Assembly (NCBI GenBank): GCA_947444305.1 | Contig: CANEZP010000002.1 | Coordinates: 310,001-374,000, forward strand | Length of the DNA stretch: 64,000 nt | Reading direction: 5' to 3' | From: Pseudobdellovibrionaceae bacterium | GTDB lineage: Bacteria; Bdellovibrionota; Bdellovibrionia; Bdellovibrionales; UBA1609 | Part shown: one piece after another, positions 15,970 through 24,893 of the stretch | Position numbering within the stretch: position 1 is the stretch's first letter | How the letters are laid out: every line of letters starts with the position of its first letter | Translations under genes and position numbers: made by a program | Notes under the pieces: generated by a model | Databases searched by the model: none | Told to the model about the DNA's origin: nothing | The model's input: only the letters and a program-made list of their open reading frames with translations

Positions 15970-17538
15970 TTAGTGGCCCTCGCTGCGGAATTCGATGGCG
16001 CGGATTAGGGCGTCGACTTTGTTCAGCGAATACGAAGTTTCGAAGTCCGGTTGGACGGCGAGCGGACGGGCGGCTTCGGTTTGCACGTTCGCGGCCCGCA
16101 ATTCGGACTCGAGCTGGTTTTCGGTCGCAACAACTTCCGACAGCGCCGGATTCATGCACGCGGACCGGATCGCGGGTGAGTAGCGACCGGAATGTCGAAA
16201 GAAACTGCAGAAGCTTTGCGCGACCGCGGCCGAGGTTTGGGCCGTGCGCAAGCGCACCATCGACTGCGCGCGGAAGTAATCGAGCGAGAAACGCACGTCT
16301 TCGCCCGCCGCGGTTCGGGGCAAAACCTCAACGTTCACCGCGGAAACCACCAGCGCACGGAACATTTCGAGCGGATCGTTCGCCGTCCAACCGGAAAACT
16401 TCACCTTGCGGGTCAGGGCCGCCGGATTCAAATTCTCGAGCTGATTATACAAGTCGCGGCCGGTCCCGCTCTGAAAGTTTTGAAAGTTGTAATAGTCTTT
16501 GCGGCTTTGTCCGACCTGATAATTCAGAAAGCGCGGCGCCTCTTTGGCCAACAAAAATTGCTCGATGTCTTCCTTCGCGCGGTAGAGCAGGGTACGGCCC
16601 GTCACGTCGCTCCAGTACGTTTGCGCTTCGCGCTCGACGCGCGCGATTTCGCGGATCGTCCACTGACGTAGCCCCAAGTTTTGCAGAGTGTAGGAGCCGA
16701 CCGGTTTAGGGAAGTGGCGGTCGGCGGTCTCGGCTTCGGAGTTGAGCGTGAACATTTCGGTTTCAGCGGGCGGCCCGGGCACCCGCGCATTGAACGTGCG
16801 TTCGATCGTTTCACATTCGCGGCAGGTCGAAGTGAACATAGAAATTTGCAGTTCTAGTTTGAATTTCAATTCTTTGAGCTTAGCGATCCGCGCCTGCGGA
16901 TCCAATAAGTGATCGATCTGGTCGCGAAACGAATGGTAGGTGCAAAGATTCTGTACGTAGCCGGCCCAGTGATCGGGCTTCGAAAAATCATAACCCGCGC
17001 GCGATTTCAAAATTTGATCCATGCCGGTTAAGAAACCCGCGATGACATTACCGGCCAGGGCGATCGGCGCACCCCACGGGCCGCTAAGCGAACCGACTAA
17101 ACCCGAAGCTTCCGAGACGAACCCCGCCAGCGTCGAGATTTGTTTGCCGGCGTTGTCTTCCTCGAAACACTGGTTCGTGCGCATGAAAAGATCGTTCAGC
17201 GCCGCCACTTTTCTAGTTACGTTCTCGGCGTAGGCACGCACTTTTTTCGATTGTTCCTCCGTAAGGGATTCGCTCTGAGTTTTGGTGACGATGTCCATGA
17301 CCTCTTGCCGGTCTTTGACGACGAGGTCTTCGAGGCTTTTCACCTGGAGTTCGACATTTTTGCAGTTGGCATTATTGCGAATGGCGGACTTCACGCTCTC
17401 GAGTTTAGAGATCATCTTCTCGAACTCTTCGCCCACCTTCGGGCATTGAAGCACCGGAAATTGACGGTAAATACCTTGTGAAGATTGACCCCAAGAATTG
17501 AAAGACACCAGAACAAGAATGACGTAAATGAAACGCAT
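15970..17538 (-). CDS. Unknown exported protein
   Basis: The protein has 522 residues with a signal peptide (FIYVILVLVSFNSWGQS). It is rich in charged helices. It has scattered cysteines (LQCPKVGEEF, NANCKNVEL, NQCFEED, TCRECETIERTF, SFCSFF). A hydrophobic stretch rich in Gly/Ala lies at about residues 135-170 (LAGFVSEASGLVGSLSGPWGAPIALAGNVIAGFLTGM). No known family is recognised. The size, the signal peptide and the hydrophobic central segment suggest a periplasmic protein that may associate with a membrane. It is a single minus-strand gene, transcribed divergently from hutI. Confidence 0.7.
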   Translation of the reverse strand: MRFIYVILVLVSFNSWGQSSQGIYRQFPVLQCPKVGEEFEKMISKLESVKSAIRNNANCKNVELQVKSLEDLVVKDRQEVMDIVTKTQSESLTEEQSKKVRAYAENVTRKVAALNDLFMRTNQCFEEDNAGKQISTLAGFVSEASGLVGSLSGPWGAPIALAGNVIAGFLTGMDQILKSRAGYDFSKPDHWAGYVQNLCTYHSFRDQIDHLLDPQARIAKLKELKFKLELQISMFTSTCRECETIERTFNARVPGPPAETEMFTLNSEAETADRHFPKPVGSYTLQNLGLRQWTIREIARVEREAQTYWSDVTGRTLLYRAKEDIEQFLLAKEAPRFLNYQVGQSRKDYYNFQNFQSGTGRDLYNQLENLNPAALTRKVKFSGWTANDPLEMFRALVVSAVNVEVLPRTAAGEDVRFSLDYFRAQSMVRLRTAQTSAAVAQSFCSFFRHSGRYSPAIRSACMNPALSEVVATENQLESELRAANVQTEAARPLAVQPDFETSYSLNKVDALIRAIEFRSEGH

Positions 17539-17616
17539 GCGTAGATCCCCCCTTAACGCATGGTGTATACCTTGGCCCCCGGTGAATTGGAATGATCGCA
17601 GTTGAAGTTGGAAAAT

Positions 17617-18864
17617 ATGCCTAAGTCATTCAAGGTTTTCGAAGACATCTCTGAACTTCTCTCACTACGGGCCGCCGCCGCGAAGGGCGGGCGCCGCGTG
17701 ACGGAGGATGATCTCTCGATCGTAAAAAAAGCCGCGATCGTGGCGGTCGACGGGCAAATCGTCTGGACGGGCCCGCGCGCCGAACTGCATTCCGATACGC
17801 TAAAAAGTTTCGGCACCGACCCTGAATTTATCTCGCTCAAAAATAAAACGGTATTGCCCGCATTCGTCGAGCCGCATACGCACCTCGTGTTCGCGGGCAA
17901 TCGCGCGCACGAATTTGAGTGGCGTATGCAGGGCCAAACTTATCAACAGATCGCCGCGCAGGGCGGGGGCATTCTTTCGACCGTTAAGGCCACCCGTGAA
18001 GCCGACGAAGTCACTCTACGCAAACTCGCGCAGAAGCGGGCCGACAAATACGTCGCGCAAGGTGTAACGCTTTTGGAAGTGAAGAGCGGTTACGGCCAAG
18101 ACCTCGAGACCGAAATCAAAAGCCTGAAGGCCGCGCGCGCCCTCACCGGACCCGACATCGTGACGACCTATCTCGGCCCGCACTCGCGTTCACCCGATCA
18201 CGCCGATCTGGAATCTTACATGCAAAAAATTTGCGGAGAGATTCTACCGCGGCTCGTGAACGAGAAGCTCGCCGATCGAGCCGACATCTATATCGAAAAA
18301 GGCTTCTATTCGACGGGTTTGGCGCGCACCTATTTCGAAACGTCAAAAGCGCTGAACCTACCGATCACCGCGCACGTTGAACAGCTGTCCGACTTCGGGG
18401 GCACGGCGCTCGCGCTCGAGTTTAATCCGCAATCGGTGGATCACGTCGTATACATCGGGCCCGAAGTTATCGCGACGCTCGCGAAGATGGAGACGACGGC
18501 GGTGTTGTTGCCGGCTTCCGATTTCTATTTGAAAATGCGCTACCCACCGGCACGCGAGTTGATCGACGCCGGGGCCCGCGTGGCCTTGAGCAGCGACTTC
18601 AACCCCGGCACCAGTCCCACGCAAGATCTCAGCTTCGTGGGAGTGCTCGCGCGCATCGAGATGAAGATGACGTTGCCCGAGGTCATCGCCGCGTTCACCT
18701 TCGGTGGGGCTGCCGCTTTGGGCAAGCATAAGCAATTAGGATCGCTTGAACCCGGCAAGCGCTGCGATTTCCTGACTTTGGAGGACGGCTGGCGCGATCT
18801 GTTCTATTCCGTCGGGCACCATCCGGTCGATTCCGTCTGGAAAGCCAGCCTTTCCATTAAATAA
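17617..18864 (+). CDS. hutI: Imidazolonepropionase
   Basis: It has about 415 residues from the ATG at 17617; a TTG at 17602 would add five codons. This amidohydrolase-superfamily enzyme opens imidazolonepropionate to formiminoglutamate, the third step of histidine breakdown. Metal ligands are in VEPHTHLVFAGNR (HxH) and ITAHVEQLSDFGG, and the catalytic Asp is in LSSDFNPGTSPTQ. LLEVKSGYGQDLETE is another family signature. It is separated from hutHU by the FKBP gene, two repeat elements and an unknown gene, so hutI is regulated separately. No formiminoglutamate-handling gene (hutG/hutF) lies in the window. Confidence 0.95.
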   Translation: MPKSFKVFEDISELLSLRAAAAKGGRRVTEDDLSIVKKAAIVAVDGQIVWTGPRAELHSDTLKSFGTDPEFISLKNKTVLPAFVEPHTHLVFAGNRAHEFEWRMQGQTYQQIAAQGGGILSTVKATREADEVTLRKLAQKRADKYVAQGVTLLEVKSGYGQDLETEIKSLKAARALTGPDIVTTYLGPHSRSPDHADLESYMQKICGEILPRLVNEKLADRADIYIEKGFYSTGLARTYFETSKALNLPITAHVEQLSDFGGTALALEFNPQSVDHVVYIGPEVIATLAKMETTAVLLPASDFYLKMRYPPARELIDAGARVALSSDFNPGTSPTQDLSFVGVLARIEMKMTLPEVIAAFTFGGAAALGKHKQLGSLEPGKRCDFLTLEDGWRDLFYSVGHHPVDSVWKASLSIK

Positions 18865-18983
18865 GTTAAAAAAACAGAAAAAGGTTTTGATTTTCTGAAC
18901 TGATCTTTCCTAGAGTTGGAATTGTGAGGTCGTCCAAGGACGTGACGACATTTGCGATCCGCAACAAGAGGGGACAGGAAGCC

Positions 18984-19406
18984 ATGACTCAATCGACTGG
19001 TCAGTTAACGGAATCGAGATTTTATTCGCCGGTGTTCAACGCGGCGGTGTTCGATGGACCGGTTCGGATCTACTTCGCGCAACATCAAGAAGCGCTCGCC
19101 CTTAAGGTTTACTACAAGCTTCAACAGTACTTCCAAGACACGTATACGGCGTTCCGCAAAAATTTTAAGTTGAACGGGCAAACCGTTTTCTTGATGCTCT
19201 ACCCGACGCAAGAGTCGTTCAAAGATTCCTTCCTCAACGAGGGCGGCGGTGAAATCGCGGTCGCGTTCGAACGCCTCGGTGACGACCACGTCTTAGGCGT
19301 TCGCGGCCCGCTCGGCGAAGAAGAGTACGAAGAAGTTTTCGAGCGAGTTAAAGTTATTCTACAGGATCTTGAGTTATCTCGGGAGTTTGCCGCTCAATCA
19401 GTCTGA
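18984..19406 (+). CDS. Unknown cytoplasmic protein
   Basis: It has 140 residues from the ATG at 18984, which has a good ribosome site (GGGGACAGGA); an upstream in-frame GTG lacks one. The sequence begins MTQSTGQLTESRFYSPVFNA and has alternating strands and helices (VRIYFAQHQEALALKVYY, GQTVFLMLYPTQESFKDSF) with an acidic end. There is no signal peptide and no recognised domain. Its last 53 bp overlap the convergent TlpA-like gene. Its compact alpha/beta character suggests a small folded soluble protein. Confidence 0.65.
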   Translation: MTQSTGQLTESRFYSPVFNAAVFDGPVRIYFAQHQEALALKVYYKLQQYFQDTYTAFRKNFKLNGQTVFLMLYPTQESFKDSFLNEGGGEIAVAFERLGDDHVLGVRGPLGEEEYEEVFERVKVILQDLELSREFAAQSV

Positions 19407-19989
19407 GTAGCTGATCACGCGACTTCTGCGAATCCCATTTGTAGGAGCCTTGCCCTTCCCACACGATCTCACCTTCCGGATTCACTAAGAAATGGCGCGG
19501 GAAAACGTCGACCGCGAAAGCTTTGGTCAACACTCGTTGTTTATCAAACAAAGTCGGCAGCACGATCTCCTGATCTTGCAAGAATGCCTTAGCCAGTTCG
19601 AAGTTTTCGGATTTTTCTTCGTCGACGTTGACGGTGACTACTTCCATCTCGGGGCCGGACCAGCTTAGCGAAAGTTGGTTTAACGAGGGCATTTCTTCGA
19701 GGCAGGGCGGGCAAGAGTACGACCAGAAGGAAAGCAGCGTCCACTTCTGTTTGAAGTTCTGCGGGGTTAGGACTTTATTGCCGTCGGTGTATTCAAATTG
19801 AGGCAGTTTCTTCCGAAGAGTGTCTTGAATCTTGAGTTCACGAAGTGGGCTGGCCCAAGGTTTAGTCTCGAGTTTGGAGAGGCTGTAGATCGCCAGCGAC
19901 AGCAACAGGATGATGGCGATCGCAACGAGAGCCATCGTGCGATAAGTTTTTCCGATTGAGGGTTCGTTTGGCGAAGCTGAAGAAGACAT
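19354..19989 (-). CDS. TlpA-like membrane-anchored thioredoxin
   Basis: The protein has 211 residues with one N-terminal transmembrane helix (MALVAIAIILLLSLAIYSLS) and a periplasmic thioredoxin fold. The active site CPPC is in WTLLSFWSYSCPPCLEEMPSL. VVTVNVDE, FPRHFLVNPEGEIVWEGQG and the cis-Pro region follow, as in TlpA/ResA proteins that reduce disulfides in the periplasm, for example for cytochrome c maturation. No cytochrome biogenesis genes are nearby, so the partner is unknown. It overlaps the convergent upstream-coordinate gene by 53 bp and starts head-to-head with the small Flp-like gene. Confidence 0.85.
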   Translation of the reverse strand: MSSSASPNEPSIGKTYRTMALVAIAIILLLSLAIYSLSKLETKPWASPLRELKIQDTLRKKLPQFEYTDGNKVLTPQNFKQKWTLLSFWSYSCPPCLEEMPSLNQLSLSWSGPEMEVVTVNVDEEKSENFELAKAFLQDQEIVLPTLFDKQRVLTKAFAVDVFPRHFLVNPEGEIVWEGQGSYKWDSQKSRDQLLRLIERQTPEITQDPVE

Positions 19990-20003
19990 CCCGAGAAGGT
20001 ATC

Positions 20004-20204
20004 TTGACCCGTCAGGGCGGTCAAATCGTCATCGAGTACGTTCTTCTTTTGGTGATCGGCGTGAGTCTTGCCATGCTTATTACGTCGAAGATGGCGTCAC
20101 GCAATCCCGACAATCCCGGATTCTTGGTTCAAAAGTGGTTCGACATCATCAAAGTGATCGGCGAAGACCTCGCCGACGATCTCGCGCCGGAAGCCGGCAC
20201 CTAA
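20004..20204 (+). CDS. Small Flp-like prepilin candidate
   Basis: It has 66 residues from a TTG at 20004, preceded by GAGAAGG; an ATG at 19956 would add 16 codons but would overlap the divergent TlpA-like gene. The short basic leader MTRQGG is followed by QIVIEYVLLLVIGVSLAML. A Gly just before the cleavage point, Glu at position +5 and a following hydrophobic helix match the class III (Flp/archaeal-type) prepilin signal. The remaining ~30 residues are hydrophilic with an acidic end. No tad or pil genes lie nearby, so it is an orphan; the pilin role is inference. Confidence 0.55.
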   Translation: MTRQGGQIVIEYVLLLVIGVSLAMLITSKMASRNPDNPGFLVQKWFDIIKVIGEDLADDLAPEAGT

Positions 20205-20207
20205 GTC

Positions 20208-20981
20208 TTACAGAAAAACCGAATTTCGTTTCTTGAGCTCTTTGTTCAGGCGCTCCTGCATCTTCTCTTGGATTTCTTCGGCAAGTTCCCGCACGAGTTC
20301 ACGGTCGTTGGCCGACTCCTTCTTATAGGGCAGCTTGATGGGATCCATGAAGATGATCCGCCACTTACTCGGTAACGGGATGATATTCAACGGAAGCGGC
20401 AGGACAACCCCGCGCAAAAATCTCGTCAACTTTAGACGGCTCAAATTAACGTGAGTTTCCTCGGCGCCGATGACTAGCGTGGGGACGATGGGCGAACCGG
20501 TGAGGAGAGCCATGCGCACGAAACCGCGTTTGAATTCTTGTAGATGGTAGGCTTTAGAAGAAGGCTTGAAATTTCCGTATTCGCCCTCGGGGAACAAAAC
20601 GACGATCTGCTTTTTACGCAAAGCTTTGATGCCGTTCTCGGTCGTGGCTTCGATAAAGCCGAGTCGCTTTGCCGGAATGGCGGTCGTCTTATTCAAAAAC
20701 CAAAGATGGTGCGTGAGCACGCGCGGGTAGCGTTTCGAAGCGCGCGTGATCTCGTGATGCAAAACCATCGCGTCAAAACCCGAAACGCCGGAGTGATTGG
20801 CGATCACCACGGCGCCGCCGCGTTTAGGAACGACTTGGCCGTTCTCGACCACGACGCGGAAGTAGGTCTTCATCAACTCAAGGAAGAAGTGCGGCAATAA
20901 CTTGTAGACCAACGTTTCACGGTCGGAATCCAGCAGGTTGCGCAATATTTCGTCGGGCTTAATACGAAAGAGATTCCTCAT
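20208..20981 (-). CDS. PlsC-like lysophospholipid acyltransferase
   Basis: The protein has 257 residues. Glycerolipid acyltransferase motifs are visible: VVIANHSGVSGFDAMV (the catalytic His-containing motif, in its longer HSG...D form), an RLGFIEATTENG segment, LFPEGEYGNF (motif III, acyl-acceptor phosphate binding), and GSPIVPTLVIGAEETH (motif IV). It should acylate a lysophospholipid or similar acceptor at the inner membrane; the exact acceptor is not predictable. A basic N-terminus, 'FRIKPDEILRNLL', precedes the domain. It is a single gene, divergent from glpK. Confidence 0.8.
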   Translation of the reverse strand: MRNLFRIKPDEILRNLLDSDRETLVYKLLPHFFLELMKTYFRVVVENGQVVPKRGGAVVIANHSGVSGFDAMVLHHEITRASKRYPRVLTHHLWFLNKTTAIPAKRLGFIEATTENGIKALRKKQIVVLFPEGEYGNFKPSSKAYHLQEFKRGFVRMALLTGSPIVPTLVIGAEETHVNLSRLKLTRFLRGVVLPLPLNIIPLPSKWRIIFMDPIKLPYKKESANDRELVRELAEEIQEKMQERLNKELKKRNSVFL

Positions 20982-21043
20982 GATGGCGGAACAATACCTT
21001 GTTTTTTTGTTTTCAAGAACGGCCGACTTGTTTATTTTGGGCT

Positions 21044-22531
21044 ATGGAAAAATTTATTCTCGCGCTCGATCAAGGAACCACCGGCAGCCGCGCTTGTTTG
21101 GTGAATCACCGGGCCGAAATTGTGGCGAGCGCCGCGCTGGAACATCCCCAGATCTATCCCAAGCCGGGCTGGGTTGAACACGATCCGGAGGCGATTTGGT
21201 CTTCGGTCACAGCGACGATCCAAGCGGTGTTGAAGCAATCTAAGATCACGCCCGCGCAAATCGCCGCGATCGGCATCACGAATCAACGCGAAACGATTTT
21301 GCTCTGGGATAAAGTGACCGGCAAGCCGGTTTACAATGCGCTCGTTTGGCAATGCAGGCGCACAACCGACTATTGCAATAATCTCAAGAAAAAGCGTGAA
21401 GCGAAAATCATCAAGAAGAAAACCGGCTTGATCATCGATCCGTACTTCACCGCCAGCAAGTTGCGTTGGTTGCTCGATAACGTGGAAGGCGCGCGGGCGC
21501 GTGCCGCGAAAGATCAATTACGCGCCGGCACCGTCGATACTTTTTTGCTGTGGCGTTTGACCGGCGGCAAAAGTTTTAAGACGGATGTTTCAAACGCTTC
21601 GCGCACGCAGTTAATGAACATTGCTAAGGGCGCTTGGGATCCCGAGCTTCTCAAAATCTTTCAAGTGCCCGCCGGCGTTTTACCCGAGATCGTCGCATCG
21701 AACGACGACTTCGGCGTCACGAGCGGCGTGCCCGGTTTACCGGACGGAATCCCCGTCACCGGCATTGCGGGCGATCAACAGTCGGCCTTATTCGGGCAAA
21801 CGTGTTTCGAAGTCGGTTCGAGCAAATGCACGTTCGGCACGGGCTCATTCATCCTGATGAACACGGGCACGAAGATGGTCGTGAGCAAGGCGGGCCTTCT
21901 CACCACGATCGCGTGGCGCTTAAAGAACGAAAAGAAAACGACCTTTGCGCTCGAGGGCGGCGCGTTCATTTGCGGCGCGGCCGTGCAGTGGTTACGCGAC
22001 GAAATGAAATTCATTAAAGAGAGTCGCGAGGTCGAAAGCCTCGCGCGCGAAGTGACCACGACCGACGGCGTTTATCTCGTGCCCGCGTTCGTGGGATTGG
22101 GCGCGCCGTACTGGGACCCCGGCGCGAGGGCCGCCATCGTGGGCATGACCCGCGGTACGAACCGTAATCACCTCGCGCGGGCGGCGCTCGAAGCGATGGC
22201 TTTGCAAAACGTCGATATTCTCGCGGCGATGGGCAAAGACTTAGGCAAGAGAATGGGCAAAGTACGTGTCGACGGCGGCGCGGTTCGCAATGACTTACTC
22301 ATGCAGTTGCAAGCCGACTTCCTCGGGGCGACCGTTGAGCGGCCCAAGCAAACCGAAAGCACCGTGCTCGGGGCGGCGTTCCTCGCGGGCTTAGGCGTGG
22401 GTTTCTGGGCGAACGTCGCCGAGATAAAGAAAGTGTGGGCGCTTGACCGGGACTTTGAACCCGAGCTCAGCGGCAAAGACCGCAAAGCAAAAATGAACGA
22501 CTGGCACGCGGCGGTCGCGCGGGTTCGCTAG
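21044..22531 (+). CDS. glpK: Glycerol kinase
   Basis: It has 495 residues from ATG 21044. It phosphorylates glycerol to sn-glycerol-3-phosphate for lipid synthesis or catabolism. FGGY-family signatures are LDQGTTGSRACLV at the N-terminus (ATP loop), GITNQRETILLWDKVTGKPVYNALVWQCRRT (glycerol site), CTFGTGSFILMNTG, and GLGAPYWDPGARAAIVGMTRGT. A longer frame runs upstream to 20999, but the family N-terminus fits 21044. No glpF or glpD is adjacent. Its stop lies 4 bp from the convergent unknown gene. Confidence 0.95.
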   Translation: MEKFILALDQGTTGSRACLVNHRAEIVASAALEHPQIYPKPGWVEHDPEAIWSSVTATIQAVLKQSKITPAQIAAIGITNQRETILLWDKVTGKPVYNALVWQCRRTTDYCNNLKKKREAKIIKKKTGLIIDPYFTASKLRWLLDNVEGARARAAKDQLRAGTVDTFLLWRLTGGKSFKTDVSNASRTQLMNIAKGAWDPELLKIFQVPAGVLPEIVASNDDFGVTSGVPGLPDGIPVTGIAGDQQSALFGQTCFEVGSSKCTFGTGSFILMNTGTKMVVSKAGLLTTIAWRLKNEKKTTFALEGGAFICGAAVQWLRDEMKFIKESREVESLAREVTTTDGVYLVPAFVGLGAPYWDPGARAAIVGMTRGTNRNHLARAALEAMALQNVDILAAMGKDLGKRMGKVRVDGGAVRNDLLMQLQADFLGATVERPKQTESTVLGAAFLAGLGVGFWANVAEIKKVWALDRDFEPELSGKDRKAKMNDWHAAVARVR

Positions 22532-22535
22532 TGAG

Positions 22536-24152
22536 CTAGCGCGTTTTGCCGAAGATCGCAAAAATTTCGGTCGGGTCGTACTCGATGTTCAAACCTTGCG
22601 CTTGGACCTGGCTTTCGATGAGCTTCACCGCGACCACGAAGGACCGGCGAATGATCTTTTTCTCGGCGTCGGTAAGTTTCTTTTTTCCGCTCATGATTAG
22701 ATTCACTTTTCGCAGCACGCCGGTGTCTGGAATAAATGTGTTGAATGAAATCTCGGCTAAGCGTTGGCCACCAAGGTCGCGCAGTAAAATCTGGCGAAGT
22801 GCTTTCTCCACGCTTTCGCCGTGCGTGATCAGCTGCGACGAATTTTCGGTATTAGCACCTTCGGCATTGATGACGGCCATGCGGAAATAGGGGCGCGGTA
22901 GAAGTTGCGACAAGGCTTGCATCAACAACAGTTGGTCGCGAAGCGTGATCTCGCGTTCTGGAATAATGATCCCGTCGTCCCCGCTGAAACGCATGCTTAC
23001 CTGGCCGCCGAAGAATTTTTCGATCGCCGATTTTACGATCGCTTTGCGCTTTTCGAACACTTTGGTCACTTCGCGCTCGGAAACGCGGGTTAGCCTGACG
23101 GCTTCGTCCAAAGTTTTAGCTCTCACCAGTGCTTTCACGGTTCCGCGCAAGTTCTCGGCGCCGAGGCCGATAAAATCCATCGATATCGCGCCGAAGGGAG
23201 CATCGTGCACGGTCAAATGTTCACGCTTCGCCACGAGGACGGACGGGGAGAACTCGTCGGCCGCTTGGCAGTAATCTAAAATCAACTTCGCGATACTTTG
23301 TTTGATTTTACGGCCGGGAAAAAGCTGCTCGAGCGTTTGCGTAAAATCTTTCGCCGTCGATTTGCGCGCGGCCGTGAAAACATCGATGTGTAAACTAACC
23401 CATCCACGCTCTTGCACTAAAAGTTTCGAGCCGGCACCGAGGCGTTCGATGACTTGTTCGTGCATCGTCTTCACGCGTTCGAACTGAGATTGGAAGCGTG
23501 CGTGAACCTGCTTATCCCAGTAGTAGCTGATGCCTTTTGGCCCACCGTGATCGCGGGCGTCGCGCGCGGCGAGTCCCGCTTGGGTTTCGTTTTGCCCGAT
23601 GCCCATCCTAAACCAGTTTTCACGAAGATCGGATTCTCGCATGATGGCGTTAAGGCGCGGGCTTGAATAAAATCTTTCATTCGCGGCCGTGAACGCGGCT
23701 TCTAGCTCAAGCAAAACGGCGTCGGCGACGGGGGCGGTGAGGGTCAAACGCGTGGTTTTAAAATCCTGGTAAGGTGAGTGCTTGAGCGCGATCATGCGTT
23801 TACCGAACTCTTCAAGGAATAAAACCTTTTGGTAATTCGTTAGCGCGGTGACGAAATCTTTGTTCTTCAAAATTTTGTCGTTCAACTTCTTCATCCACGA
23901 GTTTTCGATCAAAATGTGGATATCGTTGCGGCTTAAAGACGCGAGTGCATCGTCGATCCAAGTTTGATTTTGCCGTTCGTCCGCCAAAACCAATTCGGCA
24001 AATTCATCGATGAAGGCTTGCCGCAAATACTGATCTTCTTTACGAAGAACTTCGACCGACTCGAGGTCGCGCAGGCAAGTGTCGTTATCGAGCTTCGCGT
24101 AAGCCGGTAGATGCGCAAGTAAGATGGAGATGGTGAGCAAAATTTTGATCAC
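22536..24152 (-). CDS. Unknown exported protein (pair member A)
   Basis: The protein has 538 residues with a signal peptide (ILLTISILLAHLPAYAKL). It is largely helical and charged, with one early Cys (NDTCLRDLE) and another in LDYCQAAD. No known family is recognised. Its ATG overlaps the stop of the preceding small exported protein by 4 bp, so the two are made together. The C-terminal half has alternating beta segments (QVSMRFSGDDGIIIPEREITLRDQ, RKVNLIMSGKKKLT). No function can be assigned. Confidence 0.7.
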   Translation of the reverse strand: MIKILLTISILLAHLPAYAKLDNDTCLRDLESVEVLRKEDQYLRQAFIDEFAELVLADERQNQTWIDDALASLSRNDIHILIENSWMKKLNDKILKNKDFVTALTNYQKVLFLEEFGKRMIALKHSPYQDFKTTRLTLTAPVADAVLLELEAAFTAANERFYSSPRLNAIMRESDLRENWFRMGIGQNETQAGLAARDARDHGGPKGISYYWDKQVHARFQSQFERVKTMHEQVIERLGAGSKLLVQERGWVSLHIDVFTAARKSTAKDFTQTLEQLFPGRKIKQSIAKLILDYCQAADEFSPSVLVAKREHLTVHDAPFGAISMDFIGLGAENLRGTVKALVRAKTLDEAVRLTRVSEREVTKVFEKRKAIVKSAIEKFFGGQVSMRFSGDDGIIIPEREITLRDQLLLMQALSQLLPRPYFRMAVINAEGANTENSSQLITHGESVEKALRQILLRDLGGQRLAEISFNTFIPDTGVLRKVNLIMSGKKKLTDAEKKIIRRSFVVAVKLIESQVQAQGLNIEYDPTEIFAIFGKTR

Positions 24153-24622
24153 GGCAAGAGCTCTTCAATGTCTTCGGCCTTGCCTGTCCATCGGCCGCCG
24201 TCGTTGATGCTGTTCGGATCGGCATTTCCTTTGAAGAGTCCGCCGCCCGGTTTCAGCAGAATAAATTTGCCGTTCTCGCCCGCAAAGCCGGTTTCACCGG
24301 CGGGGCCGACGATCGGTTGGTAATCCCAAGTGTAAAATTCCGCCCGGCGAACGGCTTCCATCAGTGTACCGAGTACGGCTATTTTCGCTTTCAAAGGAGC
24401 CGTGCGAATGGAATGCATGTGCGCGATCGCGCGCGCCAATCGCGGACCGGCCACGCCGAGTTCAGCGGGCCCCGCGATAACATCCGCTTCGGCCGCGGTA
24501 AGTAGGGCGGGCGCGCCGGCACCGGCGACGCCTAAATCGTAGCGGCAAGAAGATTTGTCCTCTTTGGCCCAAGCGGGGATCGCGCAGGCGATTAGAATGA
24601 GAAAAGCGAAGAGGTGACGCAT
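24149..24622 (-). CDS. Unknown small exported protein (pair member B)
   Basis: It has 157 residues from the ATG at 24622, which is preceded by AGGAAATCT; a longer in-frame start exists but lacks such a site. It has a signal peptide (FAFLILIACAIPAWAKE), a single Cys (KSSCRYDLG), a helical middle (ALLTAAEADVIAGPAELG) and a Gly/Asp-rich C-terminal part ending GKAEDIEELLP. No family is recognised. It is translationally coupled (4-bp overlap) to the 538-residue exported protein. The gap to 24893 shows no gene. Confidence 0.65.
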   Translation of the reverse strand: MRHLFAFLILIACAIPAWAKEDKSSCRYDLGVAGAGAPALLTAAEADVIAGPAELGVAGPRLARAIAHMHSIRTAPLKAKIAVLGTLMEAVRRAEFYTWDYQPIVGPAGETGFAGENGKFILLKPGGGLFKGNADPNSINDGGRWTGKAEDIEELLP

Positions 24623-24893
24623 AGATTTCCTACGGAAAGTAAGTGCAAGGCCAAGACCGCGGGCGCCTTCCCGAGTCGCCAAATTCCTTAGCTATTTCGG
24701 ACCCCTGCGCGGGCGAGTTTCTGTGGTATTGAACGCCGGGAAACGGGCGTAAAAACCCTGACGATTTCACCGCAATTTGTGTCACTTTTTTAGGGTTGTT
24801 TCTTTTCGGACGCTCGCCGCCCCCGTGAGCCGCGCGGAGAGGCCGCCTCGGGGAGGCCCTTAAATTGCTAATTTCTGCCGGGTATTCGAAACT

